A DNA stretch of 64,000 nucleotides from contig OU744449.1 in NCBI GenBank assembly GCA_916610825.1, positions 9,382,243 to 9,446,242 of the forward strand, written 5' to 3'. The notes beneath the pieces were generated by a model. It was given only the letters and a program-made list of their open reading frames with translations. It did no database searches and was not told where the DNA came from. A program made the position numbers and the translations under genes. This stretch comes from Haliclystus octoradiatus (lineage: Eukaryota > Cnidaria > Staurozoa > Stauromedusae > Haliclystidae). This document shows, piece by piece, positions 10,649 through 25,500 of this stretch; within the stretch, counting starts at the first letter, position 1; each line of letters starts with the position of its first letter.

Positions 10649-12736
10649 AATACACCTACATGGACTAATTATAAAGCAAATTAAAGATTTTTAAAAAAAT
10701 TTAAAATAAAAAGTCCACTTACCAACAAACTAATGTCACAGGAAAGACTACCACCATCTTTACGGAAACCAGCATATTATTACAAAAACAACTATCTCAC
10801 TTTGATACCAATCACAGCTTGAAGCACCTCGTGTAAAATCTTGCAGCAACAGATCATCTGTCTCTTTTGCGACGACAAATCAAAGAAGAAGGATCAAGCC
10901 AATTGTGTATTATTACCAATTACTTTTTACCAACTTTCACTACCAGTTACTACTAGTTACTGACTAAAGAAGAAAATAACCAGGTATGAAATCATTAACA
11001 TTTGATTACAAGTAAAATCACTGACTTTTGGATATTGAACACCATTACTGGAACGGCCATCTTGGTCACCAGAACATACAAAGAAATCAACTGCCAACCT
11101 GTCAATGGTCAACAAAGAAAGAAAAGGGGCTACTAATTATTTTAAGAATAATCATTTAGAAATAAGGAATTGTTATGAAAAATTATTATATTTGCATTTT
11201 GATCTGATACTTGCAACGGAAACAACTCCCATTTGTCAACGAATTTATTCTTTGGCATTTCCCTTTGCGATTCGCTCCTCTGATGATCCAATCGTGGTGA
11301 AATATATAAGGGCAATGGCGTTTCGCTCCCCCTGGTCTGCCAACGCAGCGTATCAGATCTCTTTAATTATTATGATTATTAATATTGAAATCCAAAAATG
11401 ACAATTTCATACCACACGGACAATGGCCTATACCAATGGATGTCGCTATACTATATACTATACTAAAATATAATGTAACAAAAACAAATATGATAATATA
11501 ATATAAATAATAGAACATGATTAAATTGAATACTATTATCAATACTATTAACTTGGCTACTCTCAGTAAAAAATATCTTAGCTAAAATAATGATAGCTAT
11601 ATCACTATCTTTCACTATAATATAAATTTAAATTATCAACACAATATATAAAAGATATGAAGAAAAAAGAACATTCAACAAACATTGCCTGGAAGACAAT
11701 ATTGATAACTACATCAGTTTTAAGATGCCTAGATAATAATTTTAATATCAATTTGCATGATTTCAATTTGTCATTAATGCTATACTAGACAACAACTAAT
11801 ATTGTGTCTTTGCTGATATTACTTCCTGAAACTATGAGTCATCCGTTATGAATTTACCATGAGCAATAAAGGAACCTACTGCAACCCACTGCACTTGAAC
11901 CTGCCATTAGAGAATACCCTATCACTCTCTAGTTTCATAACAATAAGACCAATTTACATCTAAAAAGATCTTTGTTTTGAGAACCAATACAGCAGATCAG
12001 CAAAATATAGTTCGGAATGATTTGAAACTTAACAGCAGTACAAGCATGTGTGAATATGTATTACCTGAGCTGTGTGACCACCTGAAATGAACAACAGTAA
12101 TTCCTGGGACCAAATGGTAACCATGACAACAATATTGATTATTACTATAACCTATGCCTACATCTGAACAGGTAAGTTAAAGATTATCAGACTATCCATA
12201 TATAACAATAGAATTAGTTACCTGAGCAGAGTGACCACTTCAAATTAATGTATGAGGAACTACTATACTGGGTCAATATGCTGTGCACACGTGCCGAATG
12301 ACATCTCAAACAACTATAACATATCTAATCCTCATAAAGGAGGGCCATTCATACACTTCTGCCTGAATACCTGAGCTTAATGACCATCTGGGGTATATAA
12401 TTGGAATATCCTTGCTCGAATAGTAAACATAGGAACCATTATGTGTAACAATTTTAATTATATATTTTTTTAATGTCCTATTCATTAGATTAAAATATAA
12501 AAACCTTTTGTGAATAGAATGACCCTGACTGTAGTGTGCTCTGGGCGGGGGGAGAGAGCTAAGCCTTGATTGAATACGAAGAATGAAGCTGTGATCTAAA
12601 ATACTGCTTGTTCTGAAAATCAAACCATGCATGTTGGATGGCGTGGTCTGCTCCCGTTTGTTGTGGAAATAACATTAGTTTATAGGTAAAACTAATTCGG
12701 TGTATCATTACCGTTGTAATACTGTAGAGAAGAACA
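10649..12736. other. PLE 3' region followed by unassigned AT-rich DNA
   Basis: 10649-11104 keeps the G-poor composition of the PLE and is likely its 3' UTR. From about 11105 the DNA is ordinary AT-rich sequence with only short open frames that show no recognisable protein similarity. The phrase 'acctgagc.gtgacca' recurs near 12065, 12221 and 12371, suggesting old degenerate repeats. Confidence 0.5.
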
Positions 12737-13470
12737 GTAAGGGCAATTCCTGCTCCCATGAAATCCATAAACAGCCAAATAATCAATGTTAAGCTGAAGG
12801 AAATCTCTCGCCATTTTAAAAAAATAGTGGGAATTATGGAATGGTCTCTCTATTAATGGGGGATTTTTTGAAAATTTACGACAACCACCCCCCTCTGAAA
12901 CGGCCCCTAAAAAAGTTTTTGGACATAAAACAACAACACAATAGAAAATTATGTCAATCTACTGGAAGAGCAACAAAGAACTGTAACTTTGAAAAATGTG
13001 ACCGCATACATTCATAACAACTGTACCAGAAAGGTACATGGATCTTCATTTCAAATATAATATAATTATCATTTCAAATATTATATAATTATCATTACAA
13101 ATACAAGTAAATATGAACCAAATTAACATTAGTTGACTAATAGTTTATACCAAGTGATGTATTTGGAACAGGACACACTCCAATTAATAATGATCAAATA
13201 AAACCAGTAAATATTATGAAATCAATAATCTTAAAATCAATAGAGCAATCTATCATAAACTAATTTAGAACAGACCCAAGTAATGACACACATAGCCACA
13301 TTTATTTAAAATACACCATAGCGACATCTGGAGGCTACGCAGTTGACCTCTCCTGAAATTGAAAATTTACAACACTAATTGATACTAACCAAGAACAATT
13401 TACATCAAAAGAACCCCAAACTGTCCCAATAAGGATGTCGAGAGTGGATAAATAGAATAAGTAGAAACAA
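12737..13470 (+). repeat. Dispersed repeat, copy A, abutting the first glycosyltransferase-like gene
   Basis: About 735 bp. It matches 30581-32290 in the same orientation once the LINE insertion there is removed; shared blocks include 'acaccatagcgacatctgg' and 'aaggatgtcgagagtgg'. Similarity begins near 'aattcctgct' and stops at 'gtagaaacaa', 15 bp before the ATG at 13486. No terminal inverted repeats seen. Confidence 0.75.
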
Positions 13471-13485
13471 AACAAGACTTACAAG

Positions 13486-15063
13486 ATGTATCAACAAAAT
13501 AAAATCGCATGGTTATGCTACCGTATAACTCGTTTATATTGGATATTGACAAGTGTTTGTTGTCTCGTCGGATTTTTATATTTGCATAGGATTGTGGATT
13601 TATCTTGTGGCGGCTATTATCAACGTTTACAAATCAGAATAACTACAGATCAACGCACTATTGGCTGTACTTATATAAAACCTAACGATCACGATCGCGA
13701 TCACGATCAATCTTATCGATTTCAAATTGACGTTGTGTCAAGTAACAAAGTCTTTAAATCTGTAATTGATAACGCAGAGAATGACGAGGAAGGATTTATC
13801 ATATCACAATCGGATAACGAACGAATTACCTCCGATAAACACAATCTCTCTCCGCTCGATGACTATACGTCAGGCTATGCACCGTCGAAGCGGTTAATTA
13901 TAAATCATACGAAACAAAGACGTAAGTTTTTATTCGCTTTTCGCTATTATGAACAGCTTGGTGCGTCAACCCGCAACCTGTTAGCGTTAGCATCCCTAGC
14001 TCGATTTGGGGACAGAGGTTTGGTGGCCCCATTTGTTAAAGATTCAAGGATGTCGGGATTGCCTGCTGGGGCTGGCTCACAAGACAAAGAAACTTTCTCG
14101 TCTCTTGAAAAATATTTCGATGTGCCCAGATTGAATGCAACTCTTAAAAAACATGGATATGCTACGTTAGAAAAGCTTGATGTATTTTTAAATGAATGTT
14201 ATCCAAATTTAGATATCCTAATTCATTTTTTATATAACGATTCGAGTAGTGAAAGTACAGTATGGAAATGGTACAAACTTGATGCTAACAGCTATCGTTC
14301 AATTAAGGAGAAAGCAAGACGCAATGGTGGTTGGACTGAATGCCAATTTTTTGAACGTGCTAAAGCAGGAGTCAATCTTGATCGGTTTCGAGTCAAGAGA
14401 TATATTTGTGTAGACCCAGATAAGGTCATCGATCCTCAAATATTTGAAGATACAATATTAAAAAATGCTAAATGTGTTGGGTTTACACAATGGCGTGGAA
14501 TAGGTAAAGGAAGGACTCATTTTAAAAGTAATAAAATGATGGGAGAATTAAAACCATCTGATTTAAAACATAATCAACATTTGATAGATATCGCAACACA
14601 ATATGTCAAAAATTACTTCAAAAAGCCTTTCGTAAGTGTTCATGTTAGATTAGAACGTCATATTTTGAGACGTAGTTTACACAGTTGTCTGTCGTGTATT
14701 AAACGACTTGTGAAAAGGATTGTTCAAAGACAGATAACATTTAAAGTATCATCAGTATATATTGCAAGTGACCTAACAGATAATGGTTCAGGAACATTAA
14801 AAAATAATGTAGACAAATCAAATAGAAATAAATTATTTAACAATTTATTAAAATCAATTAATCAGGTTAAACTATTTAATCCTAAATTATATGATATCAC
14901 AGATAGTGGTGAAATAGCTATAATAGAAATGCATATTTTAAGTATGGGAGAATCATTATTTACTATTGGGGGTGGAAATTTTCAAAATTGGATTATTGAT
15001 ATATTTTTAAGTAGAAATGCAGAAGATACATCGTTAATTCATAGATTGTGTGTTCTAGAATAA
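13486..15063 (+). CDS. Type II membrane glycosyltransferase-like protein A (O-fucosyltransferase-like)
   Basis: Single-exon frame of 525 aa from an ATG. A short cytosolic tail, one hydrophobic segment (about residues 13-34) and a long lumenal part give the topology of a Golgi type II enzyme. Residues 40-140 are a variable, polar stem. Conserved blocks shared with the paralogue at 27083-28492 are the EQLGASTRNLLALASLA region (about 160), a VSVHVRLE motif (about 385), and GGGNFQNWI near the C-terminus. The His-x-Arg-x-Glu motif recalls GDP-fucose protein O-fucosyltransferases, but this is a weak family inference; donor and acceptor are unknown. Its upstream DNA is a dispersed repeat ending 15 bp before the start. 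Nucleotide identity to the paralogue is patchy: 14485-14591 is identical over 107 bp whereas the N-terminal third is very different. Confidence 0.75.
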   Translation: MYQQNKIAWLCYRITRLYWILTSVCCLVGFLYLHRIVDLSCGGYYQRLQIRITTDQRTIGCTYIKPNDHDRDHDQSYRFQIDVVSSNKVFKSVIDNAENDEEGFIISQSDNERITSDKHNLSPLDDYTSGYAPSKRLIINHTKQRRKFLFAFRYYEQLGASTRNLLALASLARFGDRGLVAPFVKDSRMSGLPAGAGSQDKETFSSLEKYFDVPRLNATLKKHGYATLEKLDVFLNECYPNLDILIHFLYNDSSSESTVWKWYKLDANSYRSIKEKARRNGGWTECQFFERAKAGVNLDRFRVKRYICVDPDKVIDPQIFEDTILKNAKCVGFTQWRGIGKGRTHFKSNKMMGELKPSDLKHNQHLIDIATQYVKNYFKKPFVSVHVRLERHILRRSLHSCLSCIKRLVKRIVQRQITFKVSSVYIASDLTDNGSGTLKNNVDKSNRNKLFNNLLKSINQVKLFNPKLYDITDSGEIAIIEMHILSMGESLFTIGGGNFQNWIIDIFLSRNAEDTSLIHRLCVLE

Positions 15064-16936
15064 TATTATTAGTTAAAACTATATATAGTAAAGATTTTTA
15101 AATGTAGATATATTATAAACCAGCACACAGTAGATTCACGGTTGATGTAATTATGTAACATAAAGATATAGATATAGATGTTTTAAACAGGAAGATTTAA
15201 AAAATATATAATTTATGCATATGAGAGTGGTAAACTATTTTTTGATATTTTATGATTCCAATTGCTGAATTTCAAACAAAAGACTTTCCCAATTATTTCT
15301 TCTTGTTAATTTTCATTTTAATTTCTGGCTGGCATTCTGATTGGTTTGGATTTGAAATTTGACAGTTATCTTCATACTAATTGTCTGCAAAGCAATGATT
15401 TACAATGGAAATTTTTTCTTTGCGAATCGCGACTGTTTTCGGATCGATCGAATTGTTCATATCATATATGATATATCTACAATGGATCGGGAAGAATCGC
15501 TAGGTATACAGCTGTACATTGATCGTGACTGATAGCGAATTTGTTATTGCATGGAGAGGTATGGAGGCAATTGATTGTTGGAGCCTTTGCACAAGATATT
15601 CCAGTTCTAGGTTTTAGTTTGAAACTTAGTATGTATTGGAACTATATAGGCTATTGAAGCATATCATTTATAACTTTATCCTCGTTTAATGTCTAGATAT
15701 TTCTATTATCCCTAATTAAATCCTTCAGATGAACTCTTGCTCTACAATATGTACATTTACATGTGACTTTCATATTTGAATAAAAGTTGTCAAATCTTAT
15801 CATGTTATTTAATCATCCGATTATGACAAGGATTATCACAAGGATAATAATGGATTAATTTATATTTGAATGAATAGATTAGTGCTTAATCTATTTCGGA
15901 TCAATAAGTGCCACTCAGATGCTTATAACTTCCTAATTCTATAAACAGGAAAGTAGTCGTATTAACATTTTATAACGAAGATTGTACAAGACAGGGCTGG
16001 TGCTAGACGGATGAGAACACAGCACCATGATCGGCAAAGAAAACTGTGTTTGAAAAAAGCCTCCCTGAGCCATCCCTGACAATAGAAATCAGTGCTTGTC
16101 AGCCGCGATATAATCTCAAGATTCTTTGATTCACATCTGTTCACATCCAATTCTGAAACCTTTTCATCAGATGAAATTTGCCTGACCTTGGCAATTTTAT
16201 GAATTAATTGCGTTTGTTGTTAATCCCGTTGTATTTTTATTTTATGAAAAAGCACTGTATGGGTATGATTTATACTGTCAAACCCTACCCAATGATATAT
16301 CCACACAAGTGTACACCACCCCCTCCCCAATTAAAATTTTGAGTCAAAAATTGGACAATTTTGTTACCAAAAATCGCCAAAATCGTGCGATTTTGAAGGT
16401 TTTATGGTACTGACGTTATACAAAAATACTAAAATGCCTTTTTTGGCAAAATGCCCATTTCGTTGGACCAAATTGAAAAATACCCCCGGTCAGAAGTATG
16501 TAGTTACGGTTACGACTGTGAATTCGCATGAGCAAATACTGTGGATCTACATATACGTTATTCATGATGGTTTACACATGGTTTACATCAGAATGAAACA
16601 ATGCAGTATATATGACCATTGATTCCGTCATTGCTAGCTATAGCAGCGCGTAGTCTGGACGTAGCTTTTCTGACATCACATTATACTGTTAATTATCATT
16701 ACTTTATGTTACACTTGAACATTTGTTGCACTTTAAAATGTATATATCGCCTTTTAGGACACAGCAGATTGTTTTATACATGTCTACATGTCACCATGAT
16801 GTCACTGATACTTTTTGCATAGCGCGACTCTTTCCCTGTTAAAATTGACCTTAACGAGATTATTCACGGCAAGAGAGTTTGACCTTGGTTCTCGCCCAAC
16901 ATTCTACGTTTTGATGTCTACACGCAAAATATAACA
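15064..16936. other. Intergenic AT-rich DNA, no gene recognised
   Basis: The 3' flank of gene A, then AT-rich sequence. Short frames at 15962-16150 (minus) and 16404-16822 (plus) have no recognisable domain. A C-rich stretch lies at 16314-16329. No RNA gene or clear repeat boundary was seen. Confidence 0.4.
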
Positions 16937-17672
16937 AAATATTTAACTTTAACTGCGTCAAGGTAAGCTATAGCTGCACTAGCAACATGGACACAATAAT
17001 CAAAAACCATAAGATAACAAAAAGATAACTAACAACAACGAAAACAACGTCACAAACGCCGCTTCATGTAACTGTAGAAACAAAGAAAAATGTCCATTTG
17101 ACAATAAATGCCAGTCAAAAAGCCTGATTTATAACGCCAACGTTTCAACACCAAACGATCCAGAAGGAAAAAATTACATCGGCCTCACGGAAGGAACATT
17201 TAAAACACGCTATACGCAACACAGACCTTCAGACACAGAAATTTATCATCAAGCACGCAGTTATCAAAACATATATGGGATATCAAAGACAAATACATAG
17301 ATTACACGATTAAATGGTCATCTCTGGCATCCGGCAGACCTTATAATAATATATCAAAGAAATGTCATCTATATTTAGTAGAAAAATTTCACATCATCTG
17401 CACAAAAGAAGACATATTAAATAAAAAATCTGAACTCATATCAAAATGTAGACATGAAAACAAATGTTATTTATCTAATTTTAAAGAAACAAAAACTTAG
17501 TCTTATAACAGTGCTATTTAATTAAGGATTTTCACATTTTTTCCTCACTTTTGTCCATAACTGGTATATATTTTTCATTAATAGTATCTGTCTGATGATC
17601 ACATAAAACGAGAAACTTCAAGTTACAGGAAATGAATGACATCGAGCACTATCTCAACTGCTGTTAGATACC
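16937..17672 (+). pseudogene. PLE GIY-YIG endonuclease fragment and 3' end (copy 3)
   Basis: Plus-strand relative of the PLE 3' region at 18339-19389. With frame changes, the Cys-rich region (CNCRN-like), NYIGLTEGTFKTRYTQH (near 17176) and the terminal SKCRHENKCYLSNFKETKT block ending with TAG at 17500 can be read. The 3' UTR carries a hammerhead-like core (CTGATGA 17592-17598, GAAAC 17612-17616) and ends in the conserved 'gcactatctcaactgctg' segment just before the (ATT)n array. It is 5' truncated and broken by frameshifts. Confidence 0.8.
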
Positions 17673-17673
17673 A

Positions 17674-19389
<1,716 letters not shown>

Positions 19390-19725
19390 TGTTGCGCTCC
19401 GCATTTTCAGCCTCTCTTTAATCTAGCCTCTTTTGTATATATTTAATCAACCAATATTTAGCTCATAACTTTAGTAAACGTCAGAACTCTCGTCGAGAAT
19501 ACACCAAATAGTAGCGAAAGACAAATTGTAAGTTAACACATTATCATATTAATTTCACATTCTTGTACTCATTTAATAACTTAGATTAATAGATTGTCAT
19601 TTATCATTTACAGTTTCACCTTTATCAAGATATTGTTTTTGAACAAACAGTGTTTAGTTTCTTGGTACATGGTTGACACACATGCGCGTCAGGCCGTCGT
19701 TTGAATACACATAGGCGGCGCATGA
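19390..19725 (+). repeat. 5' LTR of BEL copy 2
   Basis: 336 bp from TGTTGCGC to GCGCATGA, preceded by the target duplicate TATGGT at 19384-19389. Confidence 0.95.
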
Positions 19726-19834
19726 CAGTGAAAAATTTGTCGTACTTTACACAAGACGTGAAAAGACCTTGGTAAGAGATAACCAATTTGAAATACATAT
19801 TTATACAGTATAGCTCAATGTTTATTTAAAAATC

Positions 19835-22563
19835 ATGGCTGAAAAGTTCTCAAAGGCAACGAGCGAAAAAACTGTTCCAACAAATATGAGACCGCCTGCT
19901 ACAGAGCCACTATCTCAGGCGCGACGAATGTCCGATCCAATATGTTCACCATCAGAACAACAGACGATATTGCGACCGGGTGAAAGTTTGACGCAAGTCG
20001 TACAAAAACGTCAGAGAAAACTGACAGAAAAGGGCCAATACTACCAAATAGAAAAACTTAGAAAAAGTATTGAATTGAACAAAAGAACATTGAACAATTA
20101 ATAGAAGCATTATCTATGTCTAGAAATGAAGTCTCAAGCGATGTTTTAGAAGTCTCAATGCTACAGAATTCAGAAAGCATTGAAGTTCCCGTTGAAATAG
20201 ATGCCTTGTGGGTGATATTAGAAAAGGCAGACGAAGCCATTCACAAGTCCTACGTCCGTTTAAGAGAAAGTAGAGAAGACGCTGCCTCTATTGTGTCTTA
20301 CAATAGTAGAAAAAATACAAATAGCAATTCTCAATGCTCGAACAAAAGTGAAGCATCACTGCGCATTGCCCATGCGCGTGCAATTGAGGCCAAAATTGAA
20401 GCTGCCTACGACGAAAAAATTGCCAAACAAAAGTATGAACTCGATATTTTGGCGAGTAATAAAAAGTACGCATCAGCTAAAGCCAAGTTAGAAATATTAA
20501 GTGATATTGGTGACAGAGGTTTTGATCTAAACATAGACGAGTTACCAAAAGAGAACACAAAAGAGGGAATCAGTGCGTGGGTCGAACAAAACTCACCCCA
20601 AGATAAAACAGATGTGCAAATTGCAGAAAAAATCGTCCCAGTTGTCGAACAGTTGGCAGTAATTGCAGCTAGACAAAATTTACCAAAAAACGAACCCCCC
20701 ATATTTAACGGGGAACCGTCAGCATACAAACCGTGGAAGGATTGTTACAAAAATATGATTGGAAGAGCCGTAGCTACAAGTAGCGAAGAACTCAATTTTC
20801 TACAAAAATACTGCAGCGGAGAGCCTAAACAAGTAGTCATTGCCTTTAGCAGACGACTCTATGACCAACCGAAAACGTGCACTAAAGAACTGTGGGAAGA
20901 ACTTGAAAAACGTTTCGGAAACCCTGCTTTGATCGCTGTAGACCACCTAAAAAGACTGGTCCAGGCCTCGAATTTTGGTAGTGACGCAAAAAAGCTGCAG
21001 ACCTTTTCAGACATTTGTGCAGACGTGAGCAGTCAAACAGAAAATTTGGCCGGCTTGCAATGCCTCAATTTTCCCACTCAACTACAACCTATTGTTTCTC
21101 GCCTGCCAAAATATATCGCCGATAAATGGGAAAAACAAGTTTACAATTACGGTCAAAAACAACCTGGACAATATCCACCATTTAGCAAGTTTGCATCCTT
21201 TATAAAAGATGTATCAGAACTGAAAAATTATGCTTTCAACAAAAACATGTCATTGGATTCGCTTTTGCCAAACGTTGCAAAACCACTCGAAGCAAAAATT
21301 ACTGCACGTGTAAGGAAGACAGCAACTGAGCAACAGACACCTATCACAGACGTATGTCCCTTACACAAGACTGCAAAGGCCTCTCATTCACTTGAGCAGT
21401 GCAGGCAATTTAAAGCGCTATCTTGGCAAGAACGAAAACGCGCTATCATGTCAAACGGATTGTGTCTCAAATGCGCCAAACCCGGTCATCTAGTAAAAGA
21501 CTGCAACAACGACGTTAAGTGTACTGACTGTGAGAGTGCCAACCATTGCACATTGCTACATAGAACTGTAACTGCAAATACACGCACAACTCAAGTAACG
21601 GCTAACGATCCAAATAACACAGATGACACTGAGAATAACGAAGCACAAGCCATAGATGTTGTTTCACGAAAAACTACTTTAGGAAACAGAGCTAATGCTC
21701 CTGAATTCAACCACACATGTGGTAAGATAGTTTTGGTGAACGTATTCACAACTCACTCTCAAGATTATGTACAAGTTTATGCCACAATAGATGATCAAAG
21801 TAATAGGACATTGGTTCATCCTGATTTAATCGATAAGTTAGGCATTCAAGCAGACTGCGTTAAGTTTGCAGTGACTACGGTTAACGGGAAGCAAGAGCAC
21901 TATGGAAGGAGGGTTTCTGGGCTCATGGTTGAGTCTGCAGAAACAGGTTACATAGCACCCCTACCCCCGTCCCTAGAGTGCGACGCCCTACCCCAAAATC
22001 TTGATGAGGTCACAAATCCATCGCTGCTTCATGCACACCCTCATCTTGCCCCCCTTGTTTGTAAATTGCCTTCCATTAGTCCAAATGCAAGGATGCTGCT
22101 TTTGATAGGAAGAGACGCGCCAGATCTCATGAAAGTTAGGCAATCTCTTAACGGTCCTCCAGGTGCCCCATGGGCGCAACGACTAATCCACACGAACACG
22201 TTTTCAACCATTGTATCGCCTTGTGAGAAAGCTATCCGTGTCAAAGAGAATCTAGTTGACGTGAAGGAGGATATCATCAAAGACGTCTTCCATACCACAT
22301 CATTCGACAACAGTCTCGCCCAAAGTATCGAAGATGAGAAATTCATGCATCAAATGAACAACACTGTCAAGAAAAACGCTTCTGGGAACTGGGAAATGCC
22401 CCTACCATTTCGAACTATCAACACGACGATGCCAAATAATAGACTGCTAGCAAGCAGAAAGACGACTGAGATCTCTTCGACAGAAGCTGTTCCGCCAGCC
22501 AAAGATGAAGAACGAATATGCTCAGTTCATGACAACCTTGCTACAGAAAGGCCACGCTTCTAA
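19835..22563 (+). pseudogene. BEL Gag and protease region (copy 2)
   Basis: Same content as 1496-4224: a short first frame (19835-20101), a frame change near 20080-20090, then an 815-codon open stretch (20116-22563) with DUF1759-like core, CCHC knuckle and a DDQS-type protease motif. The frame change into pol near 22450-22470 is shared with copy 1. No amino-acid difference from copy 1 was noticed here. Confidence 0.85.
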
Positions 22564-25500
22564 AGTCCCAGAAGACGAAATTAAGGTAAAAGATGGTAAC
22601 ATTTGGTATCTGCCTCATTTTGCAGTGTATCACCCGCAGAAGCCAGATAAGATAAGAGTCGTCTTTGATTCAGCAGCAGAATACCACGGTGTATCGTTGA
22701 ATAAGCAGTTGCTCACTGGACCAGACCTGATGAACAGACTCTTGGGTGTTTTGACACGCTTCCGGAGGGGGAGAGTTGCTGCAATGTGTGACATTGAACA
22801 CATGTTTCACTGTTTCCACGTTACTCCAAACGACAGAGATTTCTTACGCTTCCTTTGGTTTGAAGACAATGACCTAGAAGGTCCAGTTTGCGAATACAGA
22901 ATGAATGTACACCTCTTCGGTAACAGTCCAAGTCTGGCAGTTGCTAACTTCGGATTAAAGCATACAGTAAAGGCCGCATCCACTAGCAAAGAAGTCCAAG
23001 AATTTGTAGATCGCAATTTCTATGTAGATGACGGACTCATATCAGGTGACACCAGCAAGGAAGTTAGTGATGTTCTGCTCGACACTAAAGCGGAGCTAGC
23101 AAAAGCCAAACTAAGGTTGCATAAAGTTGTATCCAATTCTGTAGAAGTAATGGAAGCTATACCGGAAGAAGACAGGGCCTCGTGTCTCAAAGAAGTAAAT
23201 ATCCACGCAGAAGAATTGCCAAGTCAAAGATCATTGGGAGTGCGCTGGAACCTACAAAACGACACTTTCACCTTTGATGCCAAACCAATCGACACAAAGA
23301 AGGAGTTCACAAGGAGGGGAGTACTGTCCACAATAAACTCTGTGTACGACCTAATCGGTTTCGTGGCACCAATCATCTTAAATGGAAAGCTATTTCTGCA
23401 AAAAATGATAGCCGGTACAGAAACAACACCATTAGGCTGGAATCAGTCACTGCCATCTGATGAACTCAAAGCATGGAAGAAATTTCAAACAAACCTAGAA
23501 AATCTGCACGAATATCAAGTTCCACGTTCGTTTACTCTGTCGGATTTTGGCAAAGTTGTGAGAAGAGAGATGCATGGTTTTGGTGACGCAAGCGACCACG
23601 CCCTTGGTGTTGTAGTATACTTGAAGTCATTCAACGAAGCTGGAGAAACAAATGTTGCTTTCGTCTATGGCCAATCTTCTGTGGTACCGTTGAAGCCCAT
23701 CAGTACCATACCACGAAAAGAACTGTGCAGTGCAGTTAAATTAGCTTTAGCCATGCAAATGGTAAAGTCAGAAATTGACCTACCTTTTGACGACGCTATA
23801 TACTATCTCGATTCAAAGGTAGCATTGTCTTATATAAAGTCTGAGTCAAAGAGATTCCTCGTTTACGTAGCTAATCGGGTTCAGCTAATCCGCTCTATAA
23901 CTTCAGCCGACAAGTGGCGTTACATAGAAACAAAGCACAACCCCGCAGATTTAGCAAGCAGAGGCTGTAGTTTCATTGGCCTTCAAGAATCAACGTGGTT
24001 ATCAGGTCCAGCATTTTTGTAAGAAGAAGTGAGCGTACTCCCCGAGCTTGCAATCGACGAAGTCAATGACGACGATGTCGAAGTGAGAGCAAAATTGACC
24101 AAAGCAGGCTTGCCCAATGAAGTGCCCCTGCATACAGATCAGTTCAAAGGATTCTCGAATTGGGGAAGACTGACGAGGGCCGTTGCTAATATCGGGCGCT
24201 TCAAAGATACCTTTAAAAGAAGAACTGCTGAAGGAAATAATCCGGTTTATGTAAACAACTGTCCTAGGAAAATCTGCGCTTGGGAGATAATGCCCAAAGA
24301 CCTTAACGATGCAGAGAAATGTATTATTTCCATGGCACAAAGAGAGGTATTTGCAAAAGAGATACATTTCTTGACAAATCCCCCGAATCAAAGATCCAAG
24401 AAGAAAGGTTTGAGAGCCTCAAAGTTCTACAATCTAAACCCATTCATCAGCCAAGATGGCTTACTGAGAATTGGTGGTAGAGTCACAAGAACTGCAGACG
24501 ACTTCGACGTCAAGTACCCAATTATTCTACCGAAAAAACACTACATCACTTCTCTCATCGCCAATCACATCCATGAAAGCAAATTCCACCAAGGCAGATC
24601 TATTACAAACGCAGCCATTCGTCAAGCCGGATATTGGATACTAGGTTCACACGATGTCGTCAATCAATTAATCAGTTCCTGTGTCACTTGACGTTTGAGA
24701 GGGACGTTCTCCACTCAAATTATGGCAGATTTACCAGCCGACAGAAGCAACCCGTCACCTCCATTTACCCATGTTGGCATGGATGTATTCGGACCATGGA
24801 AAGTGGTTACCAGAAAGCTTAGAGGTGGTGCCGTAAATGACAAGCGATGGGCAGTAGTTTTCACGTGTATGGCAATAAGAGGAGTCCATATAGAAACCAT
24901 TGAAGATATGGACACAAATGCCTTTATCAATGCTCTTCGAAGATTCTTCAGCATTAGAGGTCCAGCATGTTCCTTAAGATGTGACAGAGGTACCAACTTT
25001 GTAGGAGCTAAGAAAGATTTGGACGCCGCAGAGAAAGCCATTAATTCAGATAATGTGAAATGTTTTCTTCAGAAAAACAAATGTGAATGGCAGTGGAACC
25101 CTCCTCACGCATCTCACTTTGGAGGTGTATGGGAACGTCAAATCAAAACAATCAGAAGAGTACTAGATGGTCTCTTGTTGAGCATTGGAGCTCATCAGTT
25201 AACTCACGATTTGCTGACAACATTTCTGGCAGAGGTTAGCGCAATTGTCAATGCTAGACCTATTTCAACACTTCCATCAACAACTGATGAGCCACAACCA
25301 CTTTCACCAATCATGTTGATGACTTTCAAGCAACGTCCAATCAGCTGCTCTCCTGGAGATTTCTCGAATTCAGATCTCTACAGTTGAAAGTTTTGGAAAA
25401 GAGCTCAGTACCTGGCAGACCAGTTCTGGATTCGTTGGAGAAACGAATATTTGCAAAATCTACAACAGCGTACCAAATGGCAACAACCAACAAAAGACAT

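Larger units (their letters stand above)
7054..11104 (+). mobile_element. Penelope-like retroelement without a visible endonuclease
   Basis: Begins at the point where copy 1 leaves the BEL sequence. It has a strongly G-poor, A/C-rich plus strand that lasts until about 11104, where base composition changes; this is my estimate of the 3' end. It encodes a low-complexity Gag-like ORF and a PLE reverse transcriptase in one frame, separated by a single TAG. I see no GIY-YIG domain after the RT, unlike the other PLEs in this window, so it belongs to an EN-minus group or has lost that part. No target duplication or terminal repeats could be identified. Confidence 0.8.
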
